Of a DNA stretch of 64,000 bases, positions 8,406 through 16,892 are shown piece by piece; the first letter of the stretch is position 1, and each line of letters starts with the position of its first letter. Below the pieces are notes generated by a model that saw only the letters and a list, made by a program, of their open reading frames with translations, had not been told where the DNA came from and made no database searches. The stretch is from Clostridiales bacterium. Lineage in GTDB: Bacteria > Bacillota > Clostridia > Acetivibrionales > RGIG10202. Location: contig JAGCXC010000046.1 in the NCBI GenBank assembly GCA_017961515.1, forward strand, positions 62,001 to 126,000, in the 5' to 3' direction. The translations under genes and the position numbers were made by a program.

Positions 8406-10556
8406 ATGCAAGATTTGAAAATGAAAGTATTAGGATTAATGAGCATAATTGCAGCTGTTTGTGTTGTGGCATTCATAGTTGTATTCATGTTAATAAAATA
8501 CGTTTTCAAGCAGGAATTAGGAAATGAAAAGATGCAAGAAATTGCTAAAGCTATAAAGGATGGAGCAATGGCGTTTTTGAGTAGACAGTATAAGACAATA
8601 TCAGTGATGGCTATAGTGGTAGCTGTTGTACTTGGATTTATAACAAAAGGAAGAAGTAGTTTTAATTGGTATACATTTGTATCATTCATTGCAGGAGCAA
8701 TTTGCTCAGGATTATCAGGATTTATAGGAATGTATGTTGCGGTTAGTTCTAATATAAGAGCAGCAGCAGGGGCAAGGGATAGCTTGAATAAGGCGCTTAT
8801 TATTTCATTTAGAGGAGGCGCAGTAACAGGTCTTTCAGTTACTACATTAAGTCTTGTTGGTGTTGGCGGATTGTTTTGCCTGTTCGGAGGTTTAAAAGGA
8901 AGTGTCGGTGCAGTAAAAGATGCAGCTTTGCTTATATTAGGTTATGGATTTGGGGCAAGTTTTGTAGCGTTGTTTGCTCAATTAGGAGGCGGCATATATA
9001 CTAAAGCTGCAGATGTTGGTGCAGATTTAGTTGGAAAGGTAGAGACTGGCATACCAGAAGATGATGAGAGAAACCCAGCAGTTATAGCTGATTTGGTTGG
9101 GGATAATGTTGGTGATTGTGCTGGTAGAGGAGCGGATTTGTTTGAATCCACAGCTGCTGAAAATATAGGGGCTATGGTGTTAGGAATAGCGCTATATCCA
9201 GTTTTTGGAATATGCGGAATAATGTTTCCATTGATAGCTAGAGCTGCAGGGATAATAGCGTCTGTATTTGGTATATATTCAGTAAAAACTAAAGAAGATG
9301 AAGATCCGATGAAGGCTTTAAACAGGGGATATAGTATAACAACAATTATAGCAGCGGTATTTTTATTTTTTATAACAAAGTTCATGTTATCAGGTGTTGG
9401 AGAGTATGCTGGTAAGGTCAGATACATAAACTTTTTTGGGTGTGCATTAATAGGATTGATATTAAGTTTTATATTTGTGTATATAACAGAGTATTACACT
9501 TCTATGTCGCATAGACCAGTTAAATCTATTGCATATTCTTCTAAAACTGGGGCTGCTACTAATATTATAACAGGTATAGCGGTTGGTATGGAAAGCACAT
9601 TTTTGCCAGTTGTATTTATATCAATAGCAATATTTTTATCGTATTACTTAGGTCAAACTTCAGGTTTAAAGGAATTAGGTTTCAATGGAGGGCTATATGG
9701 TACAGCTGTGGCAACAATGGGGATGCTTGCTACATGCTCTTACATATTAGCGATGGATACATTTGGACCTATAACAGACAATGCAGGAGGAATAACAGAG
9801 ATGTCTGGGGCCGAAGAGGAGATAAGAAACAGAACAGACTTGTTAGATGCATGTGGAAATACAACTAAGGCTTTAACAAAAGGATATGCAGTAGGAAGTG
9901 CAGCTCTTGCAACATTTATATTATTTTCAGCTTATTTAGATAAAGTAAAGTTAGCATTAAATATTCCATTAAGTCATATATTTACTGTTGATATAGGAAA
10001 GATAGAAGTATTTATAGGCGGACTTTTAGGTGCTACAATGGTATTTTTGTTTAGTTCAACAGCTATTAATGCAGTTGGTAGGGCGGCAAGTTATGTTATA
10101 GTTGAAGTAAGAAGACAGTTTAAGGAAAAACCAGGAATAATAGAAGGAATAGAAAAGCCTGATTATGGTGAGTGCGTGGATATAGTTACAAAAGGTGCTT
10201 TAAAAGAAATGGTATTGCCAGGGCTTATAGTAATAGTAGCTCCTATTTTGGTGGGATTTGTATTAGGCGCAGAGGCAGTAGCTGGATTTTTGATGATATC
10301 TACTATAACTGGTGTATTGTTAGCGTTATTTTTGAATAATTCAGGGGGAGCTTGGGATAATGCCAAGAAGCTTATAGAAGTGGGTGACTTTGGAGGTAAG
10401 AACTCAAAGACACATAAGTCTGGTGTTGTTGGAGATACAGTAGGAGATCCATTTAAGGATACAGCAGGTCCATCAATACACGTATTAATTAAATTGATAA
10501 GTACGGTAACATTGTTGTTCGCTGTATTGTTCGTAAAATATGCTTTGATAAGATAA
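8406..10556 (+). CDS. hppA: Membrane ion-translocating pyrophosphatase, K+-independent type
   Basis: Integral membrane pump (716 residues, about 16 membrane segments) that hydrolyses cytosolic PPi and exports H+ (or Na+). The family signature DVGADLVGKVE starts at residue 203 and runs on into EDDERNPAVIADLVGDNVGD. A second acidic motif, GDTVGDPFKDTAGPS, lies near the C terminus. The potassium switch site reads GNTTKALTKGY, with K488 and T491 in place of the two small residues of K+-dependent enzymes, so the K+-independent subclass, mostly H+ pumps, is inferred. The RBS is GAGGAGG. A monocistronic terminator follows. Confidence 0.97.
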   Translation: MQDLKMKVLGLMSIIAAVCVVAFIVVFMLIKYVFKQELGNEKMQEIAKAIKDGAMAFLSRQYKTISVMAIVVAVVLGFITKGRSSFNWYTFVSFIAGAICSGLSGFIGMYVAVSSNIRAAAGARDSLNKALIISFRGGAVTGLSVTTLSLVGVGGLFCLFGGLKGSVGAVKDAALLILGYGFGASFVALFAQLGGGIYTKAADVGADLVGKVETGIPEDDERNPAVIADLVGDNVGDCAGRGADLFESTAAENIGAMVLGIALYPVFGICGIMFPLIARAAGIIASVFGIYSVKTKEDEDPMKALNRGYSITTIIAAVFLFFITKFMLSGVGEYAGKVRYINFFGCALIGLILSFIFVYITEYYTSMSHRPVKSIAYSSKTGAATNIITGIAVGMESTFLPVVFISIAIFLSYYLGQTSGLKELGFNGGLYGTAVATMGMLATCSYILAMDTFGPITDNAGGITEMSGAEEEIRNRTDLLDACGNTTKALTKGYAVGSAALATFILFSAYLDKVKLALNIPLSHIFTVDIGKIEVFIGGLLGATMVFLFSSTAINAVGRAASYVIVEVRRQFKEKPGIIEGIEKPDYGECVDIVTKGALKEMVLPGLIVIVAPILVGFVLGAEAVAGFLMISTITGVLLALFLNNSGGAWDNAKKLIEVGDFGGKNSKTHKSGVVGDTVGDPFKDTAGPSIHVLIKLISTVTLLFAVLFVKYALIR

Positions 10557-10569
10557 CAATATTTTTTGT

Positions 10570-10623
10570 CCACCTGTGCTACAGCCCTTTTTTAAGAGAG
10601 ATGTCGTGCAGGTGGTTTTTTTT
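10570..10623 (+). terminator. Terminator of hppA
   Basis: CCACCTGTGC pairs with GTGCAGGTGG (two wobbles), followed by eight T. The stop codon of the convergent ankyrin gene lies in the left arm, at 10579-10581. Confidence 0.85.
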
Positions 10624-12609
10624 AGACAAAATATTTGTAGTTAGCGATTTATAAAGATTTGTTGCCATATCTAGTGTTACTTTATTTATTATGCGATTAT
10701 TTGGATTTTGTAGCAAGGCGACAACAGATTTATTGAAAGATTGTACTTTTTTCGAATTTTTGCTTTTAATAGCAATTAACAATTCTACAATAGGATCATT
10801 CAAAATTTTTTTTGCAAATTTTTTGCTAGGTTTATCTAGTTTTTTGTTGTATAGGATATCTGTGTTTGCACCATTTGCTATTAACAATTTAGCCAATTCT
10901 ATATTATTACTTGAAGATACAACAATAGATAATGGAGTTTCACCAGTAGTAACAGATATATTGGTGTTTGCGCCATGTTCAATTAAATATTTTGCCATTT
11001 GAAAATTTTTAATGTGAAGGGCTTCTAATAAAGGCGATTTGTTATTTACTAGCATATCAACATTTGCTTTATGATCTACTAAATATTTTGCTGTTGGTAT
11101 ATCTAATTTTATTGCTTCTATTAGTGGACATCTAGTTGGAGTGAACATATTAACATTTGCCCCATGATCTATTAAGTATTGAGTGAGTAAAAAATCAGAA
11201 CCAATAGATTCCAATAAAGGGGTAGAATCGTTGATGACAATATTAACTGTTGCATTATGAAATACCAAGTATTCTACAATTCGTCTATAAAAAGCAATTC
11301 TAAAATTAGATTTGTCTAAATTAGATTTCAGATATTTTATTGAACACATCAAAGGGGTAGATTGATTGCATTCTAGATTAACATCTGCTTCATTTGTAAC
11401 GAATAATTTTACTAATCTAAAATCACCTTTTTTACAAGCCATATAAAGAGGAGTAAGGCCATCAGAATTTTTTTGATTCACAATTAATTGTAGTAGTGTA
11501 GTGCATTTTTCTTTGCAGATAATTTTAAAAGGAGAGCAATTGTATATATCTTTTTTATACACATTTGACCCACTAGATATTAATAATTTAGCCATGTCAA
11601 ATCTTTTGCGTAGACAAGAAATCAACAAAGGTGTTCTTCCTAATTTATCTGTTTCATCAACATTGGCATTAAAATCTAATAATAATCTTAAAAGATCTAT
11701 ATCTTCATTTTTGCAAGCAACAATAATAGGAGTGTTACCATATGTATTTTTTTTGTTTATATTAGCATTATTTTGAAGTAATAATCTAACTGCTTCTATA
11801 TTTTTTTTGTATATTGATATCCATAAAGCAGTCTGTTCAAACATGTTGGAGTAGTCTATATCAACATTATGTTGCAATAATAATTTTAACAAGAGTATAT
11901 TTTTTTGTTCACAAGCGAAAATTAGAGGAGTATCTAAATTACAAAAGTCTTTTTGATTTGGTTGAGCATTATTTTGCAATAATATTTTTGTTATGTGTAT
12001 ATTTTTAGAAATTAAGGATGCCCATAAAGGAGTATCTCCATTATTGTTGCAAAGGTTTACATCAGCATTATTTTGCAATAAAAATTCTACTAAATTAGAG
12101 TGGTTATATTTACATGCAGTCCACAATGGAGATTCTCCAGTTTTATTTTTATAATTTGGGTTAGCATTATTTTGAATTAAAATTTTTGCAATATCTAAAT
12201 TTCCATGCACGCAAGCAATGTACAAAGGAGTTTTCCCAAAGGTGTTAACCAAATTTATAGTAGGGTTTGAGTATGCTAATAATAAATTAAGTAGATTAAT
12301 ATCATTATGTTGACATGCGTATGTTAGAGGTGTATTTCCATTATAGCCAATATCAGCATTTGCACCATTTTCTAGTAATGATTTAACTAGATCATAGTTT
12401 TTTTCAAGGATAGCGCTCCAAAGTGGAGTTTCACCTTTTTTGCTTGTAGTATTAATATTTATTCCCAATTGTATAAGAAATTTTGAGAACCCTATATTAC
12501 ATTTTTTGAATAAAAAGTTTAGCCATAAATCCCCATTTTTATTGCTTTTTAAGAGGAATTTTTCCATATAATTTTTTAAAGAATTAAGAAATGCGTTTAG
12601 ATATTTCAT
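10579..12609 (-). CDS. Ankyrin-repeat protein (676 residues)
   Basis: Built almost wholly of ankyrin repeats of about 33 residues, roughly 16 of them, with cores such as GETPLWSAILEKNYDLVKSL and a recurring LLQNNANPN end rich in Asn. No signal peptide, membrane segment or enzyme motif is seen, so a cytoplasmic protein-binding scaffold is inferred. The start was set at ATG 12609 because of the RBS AAAAGGAGCGGATTCT; an upstream in-frame ATG at 12660 lacks an RBS and lies in the transposase remnant. Its 3' end reads through the hppA terminator. Partner unknown. Confidence 0.85.
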   Translation of the reverse strand: MKYLNAFLNSLKNYMEKFLLKSNKNGDLWLNFLFKKCNIGFSKFLIQLGININTTSKKGETPLWSAILEKNYDLVKSLLENGANADIGYNGNTPLTYACQHNDINLLNLLLAYSNPTINLVNTFGKTPLYIACVHGNLDIAKILIQNNANPNYKNKTGESPLWTACKYNHSNLVEFLLQNNADVNLCNNNGDTPLWASLISKNIHITKILLQNNAQPNQKDFCNLDTPLIFACEQKNILLLKLLLQHNVDIDYSNMFEQTALWISIYKKNIEAVRLLLQNNANINKKNTYGNTPIIVACKNEDIDLLRLLLDFNANVDETDKLGRTPLLISCLRKRFDMAKLLISSGSNVYKKDIYNCSPFKIICKEKCTTLLQLIVNQKNSDGLTPLYMACKKGDFRLVKLFVTNEADVNLECNQSTPLMCSIKYLKSNLDKSNFRIAFYRRIVEYLVFHNATVNIVINDSTPLLESIGSDFLLTQYLIDHGANVNMFTPTRCPLIEAIKLDIPTAKYLVDHKANVDMLVNNKSPLLEALHIKNFQMAKYLIEHGANTNISVTTGETPLSIVVSSSNNIELAKLLIANGANTDILYNKKLDKPSKKFAKKILNDPIVELLIAIKSKNSKKVQSFNKSVVALLQNPNNRIINKVTLDMATNLYKSLTTNILSKKNHLHDISLKKGL

Positions 12610-12656
12610 AGAATCCGCTCCTTTTGTCATTATTGTACATATCAAAATATTTTTCA

Positions 12657-12986
12657 TCAATAAGTTAACAAATAGTTGGTTACTACGATTAATCCCTTAC
12701 AATATAATCTTAACGTGACATCCTTTTCTATATACACCTCAAATTTTTTTATAAAATTCTTGGCGTACGTACCACGCTTTTGTAAAGATTTATGAACTTA
12801 CTTATTTTGGTTTTGGGGTGCACTCTAAACAGTATATATTTATCATAATTCCACCCTTTATGCGCACTATATTGTATTTGGGAGAAATATATCTCTTTCC
12901 AAAATGTTTTTATCAAATACTTTTTTTTCTATACTTAACAACAAATACAACGAAAATACAGAATGTGCATTCTTATCCAATTTCAT
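12657..12986 (-). pseudogene. tnpA: Decayed IS200/IS605-family transposase (TnpA)
   Basis: On the minus strand a good RBS (AGGAG) and ATG 12986 open a 39-codon frame starting MKLDKNAHSVFSLY, the characteristic start of IS200/IS605 TnpA, then KKVFDKNILERDIF. After the stop at 12867 further TnpA pieces follow: WNYDKYILFRVHPKT and KISKFINLYKS, corresponding to the WNHDIDHVHILFR..PKTELSKFINAYKS region. The HUH metal-binding His pair is lost through a small deletion, and the catalytic Tyr region is not recognisable. So it is an inactive remnant. No TnpB or intact element ends were found. Confidence 0.75.
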
Positions 12987-13017
12987 TGCTTTAATCTCCT
13001 ATTTTTCGACTAATATT

Positions 13018-13046
13018 AGTTTAGTATATTATCCCAAAATTGTCAA
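13018..13046 (-). promoter_or_regulatory. Minus-strand promoter before the tnpA remnant
   Basis: On the minus strand TTGACA, 17 bases, TAAACT. It lies 32 bases before the remnant's ATG and points toward the ankyrin gene at 12609, which it could now drive. Confidence 0.6.
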
Positions 13047-13058
13047 TGCTATATTTTT

Positions 13059-13112
13059 TTAGTGGATTTATCCCTCATTTCTACAAGTGAGGGATGAATC
13101 GCTAAATTTTTT
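13059..13112 (+). repeat. Long imperfect palindrome, IS end hairpin or terminator
   Basis: Arms 13059-13077 and 13088-13105 pair over about 18 bp with one bulge and one wobble, around CCCTCA/TGAGGG, followed by six T. No plus-strand gene ends here. It sits just upstream of the tnpA remnant, where IS200/IS605 elements carry their left-end hairpin, so it is most likely that. It would also stop plus-strand transcription. Confidence 0.55.
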
Positions 13113-13391
13113 ATAAAAATTCATTTATGTGGGGGAATTTTTATCTAAAAATTTTTGATAAATAAAAAAGATACTAAAAATAAAGACAAAAGTTTAAAGA
13201 GAAGGGAAGATCATAGATTATACTATTCACATTAAATATTAAAATTTATTAACATGTGTTAAGAAATAACGACAATTATTAAGATTTGTAGTTAAAACTT
13301 GAAAAGAAGAATGATATCCTATATACTGAAAATGAAGGGTAGTCTTGGACAGTACACAATAAAAGTCAAATAAAGAAGACAGGTGAGTGAT
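13113..13391 (+). other. AT-rich intergenic stretch before the sigma factor
   Basis: No gene seen. It contains one promoter-like site at 13299-13327 and otherwise low-complexity A/T sequence. Confidence 0.5.
13299..13327 (+). promoter_or_regulatory. Promoter for the FliA/WhiG sigma factor
   Basis: TTGAAA, 17 bases, TATACT, 64 bases upstream of the start codon. Confidence 0.6.
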
Positions 13392-14150
13392 ATGAGAGAA
13401 GAATACAGAATTCAATTATGGAAGGAATATGATAAAACAAAAGAACCTGACATAAGATGTAAATTAATAGAGGAGTATTCCTATCTTGTTAAGCTTATTG
13501 CTGGAAGACTTAGTACTTATTTTGGATCTAATATGGAGTATGACGATTTGGTGGGTTATGGTGTGTTGGGCTTAATAGATGCTGTGGATAAGTTTGATAT
13601 AAAAAAAGGAGTAAAATTTGAAACTTATGCAACTCTAAGAGTACGAGGAGCCATAATAGATCATATAAGGACACTTGATTGGTTACCTAGATCCATAAGA
13701 AGGAAAAGCAAAGCAGTGGAAAAAGCCTGTTGGGAGTTAGAATGTGAGTTAGGACATTCAGTGTCTGACGAGGAAGTTGCGAGTAAGCTAGGGCTTTCGA
13801 TGAGTAAATTTAATAAAATAATGCGAGATGTAACTTTGGCAAAAATGGTATCTTTAGAAGAGGTCATGGAGCAAAATTCAGAGTATTCGTTAAAAAATAC
13901 CATGGGGACTAAAGAAAAACCAGAAGGACATTTGGCGCTTTTAGAAGTAAAACATTTACTAATGAAGGCCATAAAGTCATTGCCACCAAAAGAAAAAAAA
14001 GTTATATCATTATATTATTATGAAGGATTAACATTAAGAGAAATAAGTATTGTAATGGGGGTTACTGAGTCTAGAATATCTCAATTACATACAAAGGCAG
14101 TGTCTAGATTAAATTTAAAATTAGCTAATAATAAAGAAGCCTTAATATAG
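13392..14150 (+). CDS. sigD: FliA/WhiG-family RNA polymerase sigma factor
   Basis: Alternative sigma-70 factor of about 252 residues, directing core polymerase to class-specific promoters (flagellar and autolysin genes in Bacillus, sporulation in Streptomyces). Region 2 contains DLVGYGVLGLIDAVDKFD and the FliA hallmark RVRGAIIDHIRTLDWLPRS. Region 3 is EEVASKLGLS, and region 4 is LTLREISIVMGVTESRISQLH. ATG 13392 was chosen because AGGTGA precedes it; GTG 13383 falls inside that RBS. No flagellar gene or anti-sigma gene lies nearby, so the regulon cannot be read here. Confidence 0.9.
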   Translation: MREEYRIQLWKEYDKTKEPDIRCKLIEEYSYLVKLIAGRLSTYFGSNMEYDDLVGYGVLGLIDAVDKFDIKKGVKFETYATLRVRGAIIDHIRTLDWLPRSIRRKSKAVEKACWELECELGHSVSDEEVASKLGLSMSKFNKIMRDVTLAKMVSLEEVMEQNSEYSLKNTMGTKEKPEGHLALLEVKHLLMKAIKSLPPKEKKVISLYYYEGLTLREISIVMGVTESRISQLHTKAVSRLNLKLANNKEALI

Positions 14151-14153
14151 ATA

Positions 14154-14175
14154 CTCCCACTTTGCTGTGTGGGAG
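14154..14175. terminator. Short hairpin between convergent genes
   Basis: CTCCCAC/GTGGGAG stem with an eight-base loop between sigD and the SASP gene. T runs on either side are poor, so termination may be weak. Confidence 0.4.
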
Positions 14176-14191
14176 CTTATAGAGTTATATA

Positions 14192-14401
14192 TTAATTATT
14201 GTTTGTATTAGATGAAGGATATGAATTGTTAGTATAAGATTGAAAAACTTTTTTTACTATAGTTCCTCCAATTTTACCAGCTTCTTTTGAAGTTAGGTCT
14301 CCGTTGTAACCAGGTTTTAAGTTGACACCTATTTCTTTTGCTATTTCATATTTCATATCATCAAAAGAAGTTGTTGATTTGCTATTTGATTTGTTTGCCA
14401 T
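14192..14401 (-). CDS. Small acid-soluble spore protein, alpha/beta type
   Basis: DNA-coating protein of dormant spores, 69 residues. The family core is intact: MKYEIAKEIGVNL (with the E/I position cut by the germination protease GPR) and SKEAGKIGGTIVKKV. An Asn/Ser-rich tail of about 14 residues follows. The start is ATG 14401 with the RBS AAGGAGGTGA; a GTG four codons earlier lies within the RBS. A sigma-G-like promoter precedes it. This gene is the clearest sign that the organism makes endospores. Confidence 0.93.
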   Translation of the reverse strand: MANKSNSKSTTSFDDMKYEIAKEIGVNLKPGYNGDLTSKEAGKIGGTIVKKVFQSYTNNSYPSSNTNNN

Positions 14402-14426
14402 TTTAAAGGTCACCTCCTTACGCTAA

Positions 14427-14456
14427 TATTATGTCACCAAAATAAATAAATATGTC
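14427..14456 (-). promoter_or_regulatory. Sigma-G-like promoter of the SASP gene
   Basis: On the minus strand GACATAT, 16 bases, CATAATA, close to the forespore sigma-G pattern. The site is 25 bases before the start codon, fitting forespore expression. Confidence 0.45.
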
Positions 14457-14540
14457 TAGAAGTTTTTTCCTAAAAAATAGAATAAAAATAATAAAATTAG
14501 ATATATTTATTGTAGCTATAACAAATATAGGTGAAGAATA

Positions 14541-15704
14541 ATGTTAAAAAAATCTACATTACTAATAGTATGCTTGTGTATGTTTATAAATATACAAATG
14601 AATTGTTTTGGCGATGATAATTTAGATGATGAACCTGACTATCCAGTTTTTTTAAAACAATCAACTAGTATACCCAACGTGGAAGCCCAAAGTGCTATAG
14701 TGATAGACTGTGATACGGGAAGAGTTTTATACGAGAAGAACGCATATCAAAAAAGGCCGATGGCTAGTACTACAAAGATAATGACAGCCATATTAGCTAT
14801 AGAAAATGGAAATTTAAATGATACAGTAAGCGTAAGTAAAAAAGCTGCGTACGTAGGAGGATCTACAATAAAATTAAAAGAGGGTCAGACGTATAAGTTA
14901 GTGGAATTATTGTATGGCCTTCTTATGAAATCAGGAAATGATGCAGCTATAGCAATAGCCGAACACATAGGAGGAGATGTTAATAAATTTGTAGAGATGA
15001 TGAACAAGAAGGCATTAGACATAAATGCATTAGATACTAATTTCGTAAATCCACATGGATTAGATAATAATAATCATTATACAACAGCCTATGATTTGGC
15101 CAATATGGCCAGATATGCTATGAAGAAACCAGAATTTGCAAAAATAGTCGCAACAAAAAATAAATCAATTAGCGGAGGTAAAGTTTTCAATAATACGAAT
15201 GAAATGTTGTTTTTATATCAAGGATGTAATGGAGTAAAAACTGGATTTACAAGCAAAGCAGGTAGATGTTTGGTTACATCAGTACAGAGAGGGACTGAAA
15301 ATTACATAGCAGTTGTATTAGGGTGTGAAACAAAAAATAAAAGGGCTCAAAGTAGTAAGGAAATATTAGATTATGCATATGGGAATTATAAAAGATATGA
15401 ATTAGTGAACAAAGAATATGTGTATACAACAACAAATGTAAAAAAAGGAAAATCTAAACATATAGAAACAATAGCTAAGGATACAATAGTATTACCACTT
15501 AATGAATATGAAAGATCGAATTTGTATACGAATGAATACGTAGAAAAGGACTTGGTGGCTCCGATAAAAAAATATAAAAAGGTAGGATATATTGAATTTA
15601 AAGTAGATGACAAGGTTATAGCAAAAACAGATCTTGTAGTAAAGAACAGTGTTTTACAAAAAGATTTTTTGGATTATTTAAGAGATTTTTTCTGCTGTGT
15701 ATAA
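14541..15704 (+). CDS. dacF: D-alanyl-D-alanine carboxypeptidase (PBP5/DacF family)
   Basis: Secreted penicillin-binding protein that trims the terminal D-Ala of peptidoglycan stem peptides. It has 387 residues. A signal peptide covers residues 1-24. The catalytic SxxK is STTK at S76-K79, the SxN motif is SGN at S131 and KTG is at 233-235. A C-terminal domain of about 100 residues ends in a short hydrophobic/aromatic stretch that may act as a membrane anchor. The position beside the SASP gene fits a sporulation-type DacF, but vegetative use is equally possible. Confidence 0.93.
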   Translation: MLKKSTLLIVCLCMFINIQMNCFGDDNLDDEPDYPVFLKQSTSIPNVEAQSAIVIDCDTGRVLYEKNAYQKRPMASTTKIMTAILAIENGNLNDTVSVSKKAAYVGGSTIKLKEGQTYKLVELLYGLLMKSGNDAAIAIAEHIGGDVNKFVEMMNKKALDINALDTNFVNPHGLDNNNHYTTAYDLANMARYAMKKPEFAKIVATKNKSISGGKVFNNTNEMLFLYQGCNGVKTGFTSKAGRCLVTSVQRGTENYIAVVLGCETKNKRAQSSKEILDYAYGNYKRYELVNKEYVYTTTNVKKGKSKHIETIAKDTIVLPLNEYERSNLYTNEYVEKDLVAPIKKYKKVGYIEFKVDDKVIAKTDLVVKNSVLQKDFLDYLRDFFCCV

Positions 15705-15730
15705 AGTATGCGCAATAGAAAAAAAGAGTG

Positions 15731-15776
15731 AAAATACTATGGATTAGCTATATTGCAAAATCTATAGTATTTTGTA
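15731..15776 (+). terminator. Terminator of dacF
   Basis: 15-bp stem AAAATACTATGGATT/AATCTATAGTATTTT with one wobble and a 13-base loop. Confidence 0.75.
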
Positions 15777-15894
15777 ATATAAGTTTAAAAATATATTTTT
15801 TGAGAAAAAGTTGAAATTTATGATTTCTTATGGTAAAATTATATTGTACGTTAAATTTATAGAGTATTTCGGGTATAATAAGGGGAGTTTTGGT

Positions 15895-16869
15895 ATGGCT
15901 ATTCTTGTTACAGGTGGTGCATGCTATATAGGAAGTCACACAGTATTAGAATTAGTAAAAGAAAAAGAGAATGTTATTGTGCTGGATAGTCTCGAATGTG
16001 GGCACAAAGAGGCTGTGATTGGTGCTACTCTAGTGGAAGGGAGTACAAATGATAAGGCTTTATTGGAAAGATTGTTTAAAAAATATGATATAGAGGCAGT
16101 CATTCATTTTGCTGGGTATATATCTGTAGAAGAGAGTATGAGAGATCCACTAAAGTACTATAATAATAATGTTTCAGGAATTATAAATTTATTGGAGGCT
16201 ATGCAACAAAATAATGTATTTAAAATTATATTTTCATCTACTGCTGCAGTTTATGGAGAAGAAAAAGAAGAACCTTTTTTAGAGACAGACAAGCTATCCC
16301 CTTATAGTGTATATGGAAAAACAAAACTAATGGCAGAAAATATTTTAGAAGATTCTAAGTTAGCATATGGAATATCTTATATCGCATTAAGATATTTTAA
16401 TGCATGTGGTGCGGATAAAAATGGGGAAATTGGCGAAGCACACAAAAATGAGACACATCTAATACCACTGGTATTGCAAACAGTATTGGGACAAAGGGGT
16501 AGTATAAATATATATGGTACTGATTATAATACAAAAGATGGGACATGTATAAGGGATTATGTGCATGTATCAGATTTAGCGAGGGCACATGTTTTAGCAT
16601 TAGAAAAACTTAGAAGAGATAATCAAAGTGGAGTATATAATTTAGGCAATGGTGTAGGTTTTTCTGTAAAAGAGGTTATAGACAAGGTAAGATTTGTTAC
16701 AGGGGTTAATATTAAAGAAAATATACTGGAGAGAAGAAAAGGAGATGTGCCATATTTAGTTGCTTCATCGCAAAAGGCTAGAAAAGAATTGAGGTTTAAT
16801 CCAGAGTATACAAAACTAGAAGACATAATACAGACTGCGTGGCAGTGGCATAAGAATAGGAGATATTGA
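15895..16869 (+). CDS. galE: UDP-glucose 4-epimerase
   Basis: NAD-dependent short-chain dehydrogenase-type epimerase interconverting UDP-glucose and UDP-galactose. It has 324 residues from ATG 15895. Visible are the FSSTAAVYG segment with the catalytic Thr/Ser, the YSVYGKTK motif (YxxxK), the substrate segment LRYFNACGAD and RDYVHVSDLA. The N-terminal NAD-binding loop reads VTGGACYIGSH, so the middle glycine of GxxGxxG is Cys10. It overlaps the upstream region of the next gene and is probably co-transcribed with the dGTPase-like gene. Confidence 0.95.
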   Translation: MAILVTGGACYIGSHTVLELVKEKENVIVLDSLECGHKEAVIGATLVEGSTNDKALLERLFKKYDIEAVIHFAGYISVEESMRDPLKYYNNNVSGIINLLEAMQQNNVFKIIFSSTAAVYGEEKEEPFLETDKLSPYSVYGKTKLMAENILEDSKLAYGISYIALRYFNACGADKNGEIGEAHKNETHLIPLVLQTVLGQRGSINIYGTDYNTKDGTCIRDYVHVSDLARAHVLALEKLRRDNQSGVYNLGNGVGFSVKEVIDKVRFVTGVNIKENILERRKGDVPYLVASSQKARKELRFNPEYTKLEDIIQTAWQWHKNRRY

Positions 16870-16892
16870 TAAGAAGAGAGGAGGGGTGGTAT

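Noticed and set aside
12610-12660. Longer ankyrin protein starting at 12660
   Set aside because: The extra residues come from transposase remnant sequence and lack an RBS; ATG 12609 has AAAAGGAG.
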